Of a stretch of 19,129 nucleotides of DNA, positions 1 to 8,700 are shown one piece after another. A model generated the notes under the pieces. That model saw only the letters and a list, made by a program, of their open reading frames with translations, was not told the origin of the DNA and searched no databases. The stretch is from an uncultured Collinsella sp. Lineage in GTDB: Bacteria; Actinomycetota; Coriobacteriia; Coriobacteriales; Coriobacteriaceae. Both the position numbers and the translations under genes were made by a program. Where the stretch lies: positions 1 through 19,129 of the forward strand of contig CABUOF010000042.1 in NCBI GenBank assembly GCA_902493125.1, read 5' to 3'. Numbering within the stretch: position 1 is the stretch's first letter; every line of letters starts with the position of its first letter.

Positions 1-353
1 CGCTCGGCATGCCCCACACCCGTGAGCGTAAGCGCCAGCTCCACGTTTTCCAAGATGGTCTGATGCGGGATGAGGTTATAGCTCTGGAACACAAAGCCGA
101 TGCGGTTGTTGCGATAGGCATCCCAATCGCGATCGTGAAAGTCCTTGGTCGAGATACCGTCGATCAGCAGGTCGCCAGAATCGAAATGATCAAGCCCGCC
201 GATAACATTGAGCATTGTAGTTTTGCCCGAGCCCGAGGGACCCAGAATGGCCACGAACTCGTTATCGCGAAAAGATAGGCTTACGCTGTCGAGCGCCACC
301 TGCGTAAACGACTGCGTAACGTACCTTTTGCAAATACCTTTGAGCTCCAACAT
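1..353 (-). CDS. ABC transporter ATP-binding protein, MacB/LolD type (partial, 3' end outside window)
   Basis: The ATPase subunit of an ABC transporter, expected to power an FtsX/MacB-like permease that would lie beyond the left edge. Only the first 117 residues are in the window. They start MLELKGICKRYV and contain a Walker A GPSGSGKTT (about residues 38-46), followed by LNVIGGLD and a Q-loop in GFVFQSYNLIPHQT, which is the typical wording of the MacB/LolD/YknY group. The ATG at 353 has GGGAGAGG 9 bases upstream. The gene runs in the same direction as the TlpA-like lipoprotein gene but is separated from it by a terminator hairpin, so it may have its own promoter or depend on read-through. 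The signature motif and Walker B are outside the window. Substrate unknown; location next to a thiol-redox cluster suggests a related envelope role (inference). Confidence 0.9.
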   Translation of the reverse strand, partial: MLELKGICKRYVTQSFTQVALDSVSLSFRDNEFVAILGPSGSGKTTMLNVIGGLDHFDSGDLLIDGISTKDFHDRDWDAYRNNRIGFVFQSYNLIPHQTILENVELALTLTGVGHAE

Positions 354-500
354 GGACGGCAACCTCTCCCACGCGGGCGCACTTGCCCGCTCTCCCCCGC
401 CGTTCGTATTCGACGCGTTTGTCCTACTCTATCCCCATTTTTTGCCGGAACCAGTGAGGAATGTAACGAACCGCGCCAAAAAACGAACGGGACGGCACCC

Positions 501-528
501 AAAAGAAGAGGCCCCAAGTGGGGCCTCT
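501..528 (-). terminator. Rho-independent terminator after the TlpA-like gene
   Basis: A perfect 9-bp inverted repeat, AGAGGCCCC (507-515) and GGGGCCTCT (520-528), with loop AAGT. Read on the minus strand the hairpin is followed by TCTTTT, a short U-rich tail. It lies about 80 bases after the stop of the leftward TlpA-like gene and upstream of the ABC ATPase gene, so it separates or attenuates the two. Confidence 0.75.
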
Positions 529-607
529 ATATGGTGGAGCTTATCTTGAAAAGCAGCGGACTGCTTCGCACAGCGGCGCACGATCAACGCTATGCTTTAC
601 GCGTTTT

Positions 608-1579
608 TTACTGCTCGCTATTCGCAATCGCCTGGTCGATAAGCTTGTCGAGTGCTGCGCGCTGCTCGGCGGAGCTGATGGCTCCCACGATGGGCTCCCC
701 TACGATGTTGCCATTCTGATCGATGACATACGTTGTCGGGAACGAGAACAAATTTGACGTAAACTTACCGGCCTCGCTGTCCGACTTGAACCAGACGTTC
801 TTATATGTCACGCCCTTCTTGCTCAGCACGTCCTTGGCATCTGCAATCTCGCCCTTGTTGCCATCGAGCGTAAAGGAATTGACGCCCACGACCTGGCCGC
901 CCTTCTTGGCAAGCTCCTTATTCAGGTCCTCAAGGTCGCCCAACTCACCCACGCACGGCTTGCAAGTGGTGAACCAGAAGTTCATGACGGTGACCTTGTT
1001 CTTAGAGAACAGCTCGTCGCTGCTCACGTCGTTGCCATCCAGGTCCTTGCCCGTAAAGCTGGGGAACTTCGTCGCCTCGCTCGAAGCATTGGCACCAGCC
1101 GTCATGCCAGCGGTCGAAGCGTCGACGCTCTCGCCTGCGCTCGGCGTGCTTCCACAGCCGGGGAACTCCTTCTCCAAGCTCTCGAGCTTGTCCTCGATCT
1201 CCTTGATCTGCTGTGCACCGGCCTTGAGCGTCTTAAGCTCATCCGCCGTGAACTCATCCTTGGCGCCGTCAATGGTCTTGAGCAGGAAATCGCCGTAATT
1301 GCTGCCGTCCTCAATCATTGCCGAGTCTTTATTTGCCGCATTGAATACCTTTTCCCACAGCGCGTTATCACTCGAAAAGATATCGTTCTCCTTCTGCATG
1401 AGTTTTGCATACAACTCGGCGGCCTCGTCAGCATTGGTCGGCTTCTGCGCAGTGAGTTCTGCGATCTTAGGATCGGAGCTCGCAGATTCGCTCGCATTGC
1501 CACCGGGTGCCGAACATGCCACAAGACACAAGGCCAATACCGGCACCATAAACAGGGCCGCAATCTTAGAAAGCTTCAT
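608..1579 (-). CDS. TlpA/ResA-like thioredoxin-fold lipoprotein
   Basis: A secreted, membrane-tethered thiol-disulfide oxidoreductase of the TlpA/ResA/AlkyhydroperoxidaseC-TSA superfamily, 323 aa. The start is set at the ATG at 1579, because GGAGG (1587-1591) is 7 bases away; the in-frame ATG at 1585 would be only one base from it. Residues 1-22 form a lipoprotein signal with lipobox LVAC (lipidated Cys22). A charged, probably helical region (about 30-160) precedes the redoxin domain (about 170-323), which holds the active site WFTTCKPC (Cys206, Cys209) and the cis-proline motif FPTTYVID (Pro281). A further Cys at about 142 lies in the linker. The gene sits 30 bases behind the polyferredoxin gene and is very likely in the same operon, where it may receive electrons from the membrane protein. 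The partner is inferred; the fold and lipobox are seen directly. Confidence 0.93.
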   Translation of the reverse strand: MKLSKIAALFMVPVLALCLVACSAPGGNASESASSDPKIAELTAQKPTNADEAAELYAKLMQKENDIFSSDNALWEKVFNAANKDSAMIEDGSNYGDFLLKTIDGAKDEFTADELKTLKAGAQQIKEIEDKLESLEKEFPGCGSTPSAGESVDASTAGMTAGANASSEATKFPSFTGKDLDGNDVSSDELFSKNKVTVMNFWFTTCKPCVGELGDLEDLNKELAKKGGQVVGVNSFTLDGNKGEIADAKDVLSKKGVTYKNVWFKSDSEAGKFTSNLFSFPTTYVIDQNGNIVGEPIVGAISSAEQRAALDKLIDQAIANSEQ

Positions 1580-1609
1580 AGTCATTCCTCCGTTTTGTCG
1601 AAGCTTGTT

Positions 1610-2512
1610 TTACTTTTTATCGGCGGTCAAGGGGAGCTTTTCCGCCGACACATCCAGGCCATAGCGATAGCTGATGGCATCGACAGGACAGGCCCCGATG
1701 CACTTTCCGCACCGGATGCATTCGGCATGATTGGGCGCGCGGACCACATCAACGTCCATCTGGCAAACCTTTGAGCACTTGCCGCACGAGACGCATTTGC
1801 ATGCATCAACCCGGATCCCCAGGAGGGACACCTTATTCATGAGCGCATAGAATGCGCCGAGTGGACAAATCCATTTGCAGAAGGGGCGGTAGAACAAAAC
1901 GCTCAGCACTACCACGGCAATGAGAACGGCAAGTTTCCAAGTAAAGAGATGTCCCAACGCAGATCGAATGCCGGCATTGGCAATGGCCAGCGGAATGGCG
2001 CCCTCGAGCACGCCCTGCGGACAGATGTACTTACAAAAGAACGGGTCGCCCATGCCCACGTCGTTAACCACCAAGACGGGCAGCAGCACCACGGCAAACA
2101 GCAGCACGACGTACTTGATGTACGTGAGCGGCTTAAGCTTTTTCGTGGAGAACTTTTTGCCGGGAATCTTGTGAAGCAGCTCCTGAAGCCAGCCAAACGG
2201 GCACAGAAAGCCGCATACAAAGCGTCCCAGCAGCACGCCGAGCAAAATGAGCGTACCGGTAACGTAGTAAGAAAAGTTGAACTTGGATGAACCTACCACC
2301 GACTGGAACGACCCGATGGGGCACGCACCCGATGCCGCGGGGCACGAATAGCAATTAAGTCCAGGTACGCAGACTGTTTTTCCCGCGCCCTGATAGATGC
2401 CGCCTTTGGCAAAGTTTGGCAGGTGAATGTTGGTGACCAGCGTCGCCGCCGCCTGAATGAGTCCGCGAAATCGGGCCAAAACATGCGACGCGGTGTTTGC
2501 TCTTTTATCCAA
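1610..2512 (-). CDS. NapH-like membrane 4Fe-4S polyferredoxin
   Basis: An integral membrane electron-transfer protein of the NapH/CcoG-like 4Fe-4S binding family, about 300 aa. From the chosen start, membrane segments fall at about 82-99, 131-150 and 192-209. Cysteine motifs are CVPGLNCYSCP (48-57), CGFLCPFG (100-107), CKYICPQG (160-167), CKWICPLG (212-219), then two classical ferredoxin motifs, CVSCGKCSKVC (240-250) and CIRCGKCIGACP (265-276). The start is chosen as TTG at 2512, which overlaps the stop of the upstream CxxC peptide gene (TTGGATAA) and has GGAG about 10 bases before it, suggesting translational coupling. Longer in-frame reading to 2599 only covers that peptide gene in another frame, so it is rejected. 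TTG inside residues 10-12 is another possible start. Likely passes electrons across or along the membrane to the TlpA-like thiol protein or the CxxC peptide (inference). Confidence 0.9.
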   Translation of the reverse strand: MDKRANTASHVLARFRGLIQAAATLVTNIHLPNFAKGGIYQGAGKTVCVPGLNCYSCPAASGACPIGSFQSVVGSSKFNFSYYVTGTLILLGVLLGRFVCGFLCPFGWLQELLHKIPGKKFSTKKLKPLTYIKYVVLLFAVVLLPVLVVNDVGMGDPFFCKYICPQGVLEGAIPLAIANAGIRSALGHLFTWKLAVLIAVVVLSVLFYRPFCKWICPLGAFYALMNKVSLLGIRVDACKCVSCGKCSKVCQMDVDVVRAPNHAECIRCGKCIGACPVDAISYRYGLDVSAEKLPLTADKK

Positions 2513-2651
2513 TTCCGATACACTCCAAGCACAGCCTAATCGCTTTGGCCAGCACGGCATCCGCCTCGCCACGCATAACGCCAAAGCACACCATGGCAAT
2601 TCCGACGATCAACAAAGCGACCTGTACCATGGGTTTTACCGCTTTGAACAA
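2505..2651 (-). CDS. CD1871A-family CxxC-motif small membrane protein
   Basis: A 48-residue protein beginning MFKAVKPMVQVALL with one hydrophobic segment (about residues 8-25), then MRGEADAVLAKAIR and a C-terminal CLECIGIG carrying a CxxC pair. This ending and the G-x-x-RGE pattern match the small proteins named CD1871A family CXXC motif-containing, which occur next to 4Fe-4S membrane proteins. The start is TTG at 2651: AAAGGAG (2660-2666) is 8 bases upstream, whereas the nearby GTG at 2660 would overlap it. The stop overlaps the start of the polyferredoxin gene. It is the first gene of the leftward operon. A role as a membrane thiol carrier or redox-cluster partner is inferred. Easily missed because of its length and the TTG start. 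Confidence 0.8.
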   Translation of the reverse strand: MFKAVKPMVQVALLIVGIAMVCFGVMRGEADAVLAKAIRLCLECIGIG

Positions 2652-2683
2652 CTCGACCACTCCTTTCGTTACGCGACCATTGG

Positions 2684-2711
2684 ACCATATCGACTATAAA
2701 ATCCGTGTTAA
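2684..2711 (-). promoter_or_regulatory. Candidate promoter of the redox operon
   Basis: On the minus strand TTAACA (2711-2706) is followed after 16 bases by TATGGT (2689-2684): 5 of 6 and 4 of 6 matches to the vegetative consensus. The predicted start of transcription is about 25 bases before the TTG start at 2651. It overlaps a possible rightward -10 for the response regulator gene. Confidence 0.5.
2695..2700 (+). promoter_or_regulatory. Candidate -10 element for the two-component operon
   Basis: TATAAA at 2695-2700, about 42 bases before the response regulator start. No good -35 at 16-18 bases was found (TTACGC at 2669 is 20 bases away), so activation by a regulator is possible. It lies within the spacer of the opposite promoter. 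Confidence 0.35.
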
Positions 2712-2741
2712 GCGCGATTTGGAATGTGCAAGGAGACTGTT

Positions 2742-3416
2742 ATGCGTATTTTGATCGTCGAAGACGAGCGAGCACTGTGCGATGCAATCGCACGCAGCTT
2801 GCGAAACTTGGCGTACAGCGTCGACTGCTGCCACGACGGACAGGAGGCGCTCGACCTGCTGGGCGTCGAAGTCTTTGACCTCGTGGTACTCGACCTCAAC
2901 CTTCCCCGTATCGATGGCATGACCGTGCTCAGGGAACTTAGGAAAACCGACTGCGAGACCAAGGTGCTGATTCTGTCCGCGCGTGGCGAAGTATCCGATA
3001 AAGTCGCCGGACTCGATGCCGGCGCCAACGATTACCTCACCAAGCCGTTTCATCTGGACGAACTTGCGGCAAGGATCCGCAGCCTTACCCTCAGGCGCTT
3101 CGCACAAAGCGACATAGTATTAACCTGCGGAAAGCTCAACTTTGACACCAAGGCGCGCATCGCTTCCGTGGACAGTGAGGCTCTATCTCTTACACGCAAG
3201 GAAACGGGAATCTTGGAATACCTGATGCTTAATCAGGGGCGACCGGTAAGCCAAGAGGAGCTTATCGAGCACGTTTGGGATAGCAGCGTGAACAGCTTTA
3301 GCAACGCAACCCGCGTTCATATCTCGTCGCTCCGAAAAAAGTTGCGCAGCGCTTTGGGATACGACCCGATTCGCAATCGGATTGGAGAGGGCTACGTTAT
3401 GGAGGACAGTGAATGA
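2742..3416 (+). CDS. OmpR/PhoB-family response regulator
   Basis: A 224-aa DNA-binding response regulator. The receiver domain (1-115) starts MRILIVEDE and has the acidic pair Glu7/Asp8, phospho-acceptor Asp51 in LVVLDLNLP, Ser79 and Lys101 in DYLTKPF. The C-terminal winged helix (about 130-222) includes LTRKETGILEYLMLNQGRPVS, ATRVHISSLRKKLR and a final IGEGYVM, standard for the OmpR/PhoB group. The start is the ATG at 2742 with AAGGAG 6 bases upstream; an ATG 6 codons earlier precedes that site and is not used. The stop overlaps the kinase start (ATGA). Being divergent from the CxxC/polyferredoxin/TlpA operon with overlapping promoters, it probably regulates that operon (inference). Confidence 0.95.
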   Translation: MRILIVEDERALCDAIARSLRNLAYSVDCCHDGQEALDLLGVEVFDLVVLDLNLPRIDGMTVLRELRKTDCETKVLILSARGEVSDKVAGLDAGANDYLTKPFHLDELAARIRSLTLRRFAQSDIVLTCGKLNFDTKARIASVDSEALSLTRKETGILEYLMLNQGRPVSQEELIEHVWDSSVNSFSNATRVHISSLRKKLRSALGYDPIRNRIGEGYVMEDSE

Positions 3417-4564
3417 AAGGGCTTTCGCTGCAATGGCGCATAACGATTATGACGGCACTGCTCACGTGTGCGGCATGCGTGCTGACGAACTGCCTGGTCG
3501 GCTATACGGGCATGCGCTACATGGATGCCATCGGCAGTGACATCTCGGCCTTTACCGCAACCGGCGAAGATTCGCCCCAGGCGTTCGACCCAACGAAAGC
3601 GACCCTCGATAACGAGGTTACGATCGTCGTAAACGACGCACAGGAGTCTTTTGGCACGACAGCCTGGTGCATCACGGCTGGAATCACACTCCTTGGCGGC
3701 GTGCTGGCATACTTTGTGAGCGGCCGTGCACTCAAACCGCTACGGGCTTTTGCAGCCCAGGTTGAGCGTGTGCAGCCTGACAACCTAAGCGAAATCAGGC
3801 TCAGTGAAGATGTGCCCACCGAGTTACAACGATGCAGCGCCTCTTTCAACGACATGATCGCCCGTCTTGGCGAAGGGTTCTCTGCACAGCGTCAGTTTAC
3901 CGGCAACGCCGCACACGAGCTGCGCACCCCGCTCGCCCTTATGCAAGCACAGATTGAACTATTCATCTCCGAGCACTCCGGTTTGCAACCCGAAACAGCC
4001 GAGCTGCTCGGCCTGCTACAAGAACAAACCGAGCGCATGTCGCGGATGACCAAGGTATTGCTCGAGATGAGTGAGCTCCACAGCGTTCCTTGCGAGGACG
4101 ATGTTGAACTTGGTCCCTTGTCCGAAGAGGTCCTCACCGACCTTGCGCCACTTGCCGAAAATAAGGGCATAGCCCTCAATTGTGCTGGAGACGCTTTAGT
4201 AATCGGGAGCGACACGCTCCTCTATCGGCTGGTGTTTAACCTGGTCGAAAATGCCATCCATTACAGCCGCCCCGGCTCGACTGTCAACGTCTCCATCTGC
4301 GACAACGACAGCCACGTGTTCCTGAGAGTCGAGGACCAGGGCCCGGGAATACCCAAGCAGTACCGTGAGAGCATCTTCCAGCCGTTCTTTCGTCTAGACA
4401 AATCCCGCAGCAGGGCATACGGCGGCGCAGGACTCGGGCTAGCGCTTGTTTGGGAGATTGCAGCTCTTCACGGTGGCACAGTAGAGGTCGAAACAAGTTC
4501 CGAGAACGGGACCACCATGCTCGTAAGCCTTCCAAAACGATCCGCAGCGTCAACCGAGCAGTAA
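3413..4564 (+). CDS. Sensor histidine kinase (HAMP, HisKA, HATPase)
   Basis: A 383-aa membrane sensor kinase paired with the preceding regulator by a 4-base overlap. Two membrane segments (about 9-31 and 83-103) enclose a short extracytoplasmic loop of about 50 residues, too small for a known ligand domain. HAMP follows at about 104-157. The H-box is FTGNAAHELRTPLA with phospho-accepting His168. The catalytic domain has N-box NLVENAIHY (Asn280), G1 DQGPGIP (308-314), F-box PFFRLDKS (324-331) and G2 GGAGLGLAL (337-345). All catalytic residues are present, so it should be active. The small sensor loop and the adjacent redox operon suggest sensing of envelope or membrane redox state, but that is inference; TM cysteines (Cys19, Cys22, Cys27) are visible and could matter. 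Confidence 0.95.
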   Translation: MKGLSLQWRITIMTALLTCAACVLTNCLVGYTGMRYMDAIGSDISAFTATGEDSPQAFDPTKATLDNEVTIVVNDAQESFGTTAWCITAGITLLGGVLAYFVSGRALKPLRAFAAQVERVQPDNLSEIRLSEDVPTELQRCSASFNDMIARLGEGFSAQRQFTGNAAHELRTPLALMQAQIELFISEHSGLQPETAELLGLLQEQTERMSRMTKVLLEMSELHSVPCEDDVELGPLSEEVLTDLAPLAENKGIALNCAGDALVIGSDTLLYRLVFNLVENAIHYSRPGSTVNVSICDNDSHVFLRVEDQGPGIPKQYRESIFQPFFRLDKSRSRAYGGAGLGLALVWEIAALHGGTVEVETSSENGTTMLVSLPKRSAASTEQ

Positions 4565-4632
4565 AACGAAAGGGGTCCCGAGCAACAGGAGTACAATTGC
4601 TGCTATTGTTGCCAGCTGTTGGGAGATGGAAG

Positions 4633-5637
4633 ATGGACTGCGATGGCTACCCATGCGTTCCCATGCCGTTGATGTGCACTGCCTTTGTGCCGGGGCAGAT
4701 TGACGCTGCGGTTGCAGGCATTTCCGACCCCGATTCACGCACCATCGCCACGGCAGAAGCGCTGTACTTTCGCGGACAGGCCGCCCTCGCTGCCAAGACG
4801 GCGCGCCCCTATCTTGACGCCACCGATTCCGCACTGCGCTATTCCGCATGCTTTATCTGCGGATACGCCAGTCTGTCGCTCAACCGTATCGCCGACGCCC
4901 GCCGTTGTCTTGCGGGCATCCTCGATACGCCAACTGACGAGGAATCACCCGCCGTCCACGCCACGCATATCCTGTTCGCCTCGGCCGCAAGCGTCCTGCT
5001 GCACTTGTCTTCCCCGTATTCTGCCGAAGAGTTTTATCCACTTGCGGCGCATCTGCCCGAAGGCCTGCGCCTGTTCGCCAGCTACGTGATGGCGCACGCC
5101 TTGTATCTGCGCGGCGAATACGGCCGCAGCCTAGGCATGGCGGAAAACGCCCTGATTATGAAACAGGGAAGCTATCCCATCTCGGAACTGTTCCTGCACC
5201 TGGCAGCTTCCATGGCCTGCATGAGCCTCAAGGACATCGACACCGCAAAGGCACACTTCGGAGCCGCTTGGGACGTTGCGCGTCCCGACGGCCTTATCGT
5301 ACTCATTGGCGAGCACCACGGCCTTTTGCAGGGGCTTATCGAGGCGTGTCTAAAAACGCAATACCCTGACGACTTCGCACGCATCATCGAGATTACATAT
5401 CGATTCAGCTACGGCTGGCGGCGCATCCACAACCCCGATTCGGGCGAGGACGTGGCCGACGATCTAACGACCACGGAATTCACCATGGCCATGCTCGCCT
5501 GTCGCGGGTGGACCAACGCCGAAATCGCACGCCATATGGGAGTATCGCCGGGCACCGTCAAAAACCGCCTATCCGGCGTATACGCAAAGCTTGGCATCGG
5601 CACACGCGCCGAGCTGGTCGCGCATATGTTGCGTTAG
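4633..5637 (+). CDS. LuxR-family transcriptional regulator with TPR-like sensor region
   Basis: A 334-aa protein with a C-terminal LuxR/GerE helix-turn-helix (about 275-334): LTTTEFTMAMLACRGWTNAEIA followed by MGVSPGTVKNRLSGVYAKLGI. The first 270 residues are helical and alanine-rich with TPR-like spacing (AEALYFRGQAALA, ALYLRGEYGRSLGMAENAL, DIDTAKAHFGAAW); no receiver domain or ligand domain is recognised. The start is the ATG at 4633 with GGGAG 7 bases upstream; the longer open frame from 4450 lies inside the kinase gene. It stands 68 bases after the kinase gene and 156 bases before the large surface-protein gene, both on the same strand. In Coriobacteriia such regulators often sit beside a single target gene, so control of the surface protein is likely (inference). 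Confidence 0.88.
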   Translation: MDCDGYPCVPMPLMCTAFVPGQIDAAVAGISDPDSRTIATAEALYFRGQAALAAKTARPYLDATDSALRYSACFICGYASLSLNRIADARRCLAGILDTPTDEESPAVHATHILFASAASVLLHLSSPYSAEEFYPLAAHLPEGLRLFASYVMAHALYLRGEYGRSLGMAENALIMKQGSYPISELFLHLAASMACMSLKDIDTAKAHFGAAWDVARPDGLIVLIGEHHGLLQGLIEACLKTQYPDDFARIIEITYRFSYGWRRIHNPDSGEDVADDLTTTEFTMAMLACRGWTNAEIARHMGVSPGTVKNRLSGVYAKLGIGTRAELVAHMLR

Positions 5638-5658
5638 CGGCCAGACTACCTGGCATAT

Positions 5659-5687
5659 CGAAAGCGTCCCGGGGCCCGACGCTTTCG
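5659..5687 (+). terminator. Hairpin between luxR-type gene and surface-protein gene
   Basis: Perfect 10-bp arms CGAAAGCGTC (5659-5668) and GACGCTTTCG (5678-5687) around a 9-base GC loop, 21 bases after the regulator stop. No U-tract follows, so it is either a weak terminator or a leader structure of the next gene. Confidence 0.5.
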
Positions 5688-5793
5688 CACGCTCAAATTG
5701 GACATTTTGGCCATCGAACGGCACTACCGCCACGTGGCGCCTTCTCGCAAAATTGGATTATTTCCACCGATACCTGCGGGATGGGAGCCAAAG

Positions 5794-8700
5794 ATGCTTG
5801 ATCGCCGTTCGTTACTTGTTGCCGGAGCGTCCTCGCTGGCGAGCGTTATGTTGCCGCGCGTGCCGGGAAGCGCAAACGCCTTCATATTGCCGTTCGCGCC
5901 CACCGAAGCCCATGCCGACGAAAAAGACCCCTTCAGGGTGCTCGTTCTCTCGCGCACCATGTTTGGTGTGGTCGTGGTCGACGTTGCCAACAAGAATACG
6001 CCCATCACGGGTGCCCAGGTCACGCTCACATCGCGCTATGCCGCAGGCAAGCAACTCGCCGCCACGACCGATGACGAAGGCACGGCCATCTTTGAGGTCG
6101 CGCCGCTTTCGGAAGGCTACGTGGACGAGGCAACGCTTCTCGACGCGTACGACTTTAACGGCGGCATCTCCATTAGCATGGCAGGCTACCGCGATGTCGA
6201 GATTCCCCTCGCGCGTATCCAGGGCGGCACCGCCATAACCGCTCCAACGCGTCCGCTTTCCGACGGCGAGCCGTACTTTCGCCAGCTCACATTCGACGAT
6301 TGGGACATCCAGTACGCCGACGCTACATTCATGGCACTGCCGAAGGACGACACGGCAAACGAGCAGCCCGACACGCACGCCTTTACCGTGCAGGCACATC
6401 TGCCACAGGGTGGACAGGCATCGCTGCACATCAACAAGGTAATGCCCGCCACGAGTAGCTCACCCGAAACCGTCACGCAGATTGGCCAAGTCAAGGCCAG
6501 CGCATCGGGCACGAATAATCTGGCGACGTTCACGCTCGAAGACAAGTTCCTCGATGCAGCGTCAAACCTTCTGGAGGAAGGATGCAAGCTGCGCTTTGTC
6601 CTCGACTACCAGGGCAAAACCTACACGCTCTCATCCCCTATGGCCGTTGTTACCGCGCCGGCGGCAAAGGCGGAATCCGGATCGACCACTATCGTCCCCA
6701 CTACCATGGACCAAGAGATCACTCCGTTTGATTTCCCGGCGGCGTTTCCCGGTATCGGCGGCAATAAGTTCACGTGCTGGATGCCCACATTTCCCATTCT
6801 GTTCGATTTCTCGTTTGCTGGATACGTGCTGTTTGGCGGAGGGTACAAACCAGCTAGCTATATGAACGATTCGGGCAACCCTGATCCGGAATACTGGAAG
6901 AAATCGCCGCGCGAGTCGGGCGCCAAGCAGGCAAACCGCTACCTCGACGAGATGGAGGGGAAGTGGAATCAGTACAAGAGGATGAGTGCCGGTTCGGGCA
7001 CCGATCCAAGAAACACCAAGCTCCTTCGCCACCATTGCACGCCGCTGTTCACGATGGATATCGCCACACAGCTGTACGGCTCGCTCGCCTACGATTGGGT
7101 GGGCAAAACCTGGGGTAACAACAACGACCCCGCATACGGCAATATTAAGGCCCTCTTCCAGGTAAGAACCGACCTCAATTGGACCGAGCAGTTTACCCTA
7201 GGACCGGTGCCATTTTTCCTAAACGTCAACCCCTGGGTGCTGGCAAAACTGGCGCTCGCCGTGGGTGCCCACACGCACGGCAGCGGCACGGCGTTTTTTA
7301 AAAACATTTCGCTCGACTATTCAAACACGTCGGGCTCGTTCACCATCCAGATCGGGCTTGCCGTCACCTTTGGCGCCGGCGTTGCAGGCGTCGCTTCGTC
7401 TGCCGTGCGCGGCGCCGCATCCCTCACGCTGTTCATTGGGTACGAAAAGGCAAATGGACACCAGCTTCCGCGACTGCGTGTAGGTGCAGACGTCGATGTC
7501 GATGTAATACTCCAGTTCGTAATGTTCAAGTGGACCACCAAGGCTTGGTCGGGGTCGTGGCCCACACTCATCGATTCGTGGAATATGTCGGTGAACAATG
7601 GCGACCAGTATGTGCTCCAGCGCTCTGAGCTCGCATTGGGTGGAGATACGCCTTACACGCTGGATGCCCGCTTCGGCATGCCCGGCAACATCGAGGCGGG
7701 CGGCGTGCCGCAATTTATCGCATCGGCCACCATCGTCACCAACGCCGAGCTGCTCGCACGCGCTGAGGTTAAGGCCACTGCAAGGAATGTCGCGCTTACC
7801 GTACGCGATTGGGACCGGTCGGTCACGCGCATTGAGCTCGAGGCGAATGCAGAAAGCGACGACACGGGACAGATCGAGCATTTCGTCCATGCACTGATAG
7901 AGAACGACGAAAACGCCGCGCCGATGTATGAGTACACCTATATCGGTCAGGCAACGAACACCGTTGCCGACCCGAACGCCGATTCTGCCGGCGTGTCGGA
8001 GGACGAGCGCGGCGGCATCAAGCCCTCGAGCGACAACGTGCTGTTTGCTGGCGTGCTCAGCGAAGCCCACATGAAGCTGGCAATGATTGCCGGCGTAGAA
8101 TGCCTGTTCCGTATCGCCTCGGTGCGCTACGGCGACAATGGTCGCTCGCGCCTGGTGGTACACACAAAGGCAAACGGAACGTGGTCCGCTCCCACGCCTG
8201 TGGACTTTCCCCTTGGGTTTGGCGAGGGCGACGTGGAGCGCGACAGCATATACGATTACGACTTCGACGTAGTGGAATATACGGACGGAAGAGGAAACCA
8301 GGACGCCTACGTGCTGCTGGTCTCGGGCGAGCGCCCCGCCGGCGACGACACCCTTTTCGATATGGCAAGCACAGCCGGCATACTGTCCGTTGTGCGCCTG
8401 CGCATAAGCAGCGACGGAGTTCGCGTGGTATCGCACACGTCGTGGCGCAGCATCTCGCGCGGCCGCCTTCAGGAGGATGGCTACCATTGCCTGCAGTGCC
8501 CACGCATCACGGTGGGCAAGACACTTGTCAACGGGCGCCTGTCGGGCGCCTACCTCCACCGCCGCGGAACCACCGCAGAAAAGGCGCTCGGCAGCGAGGC
8601 CGAGGTTGCGCTGGAGTGCTTTACCCTGTGGTCGGACGTTTCGGGCGACAGCCTGACGTTCCGCCAAGTTCTCCGCTTTCCGCAGGCACCGTCGAGCATC

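Noticed and set aside
2513..2599. N-terminal extension of the polyferredoxin to an ATG at 2599
   Set aside because: The added 29 residues are out-of-frame reading of the CxxC peptide gene and no ribosome site precedes that ATG.
2680..2700. TTGGAC/TATAAA as a rightward promoter
   Set aside because: The spacer is only 9 bases, far too short for a sigma-70-type promoter.
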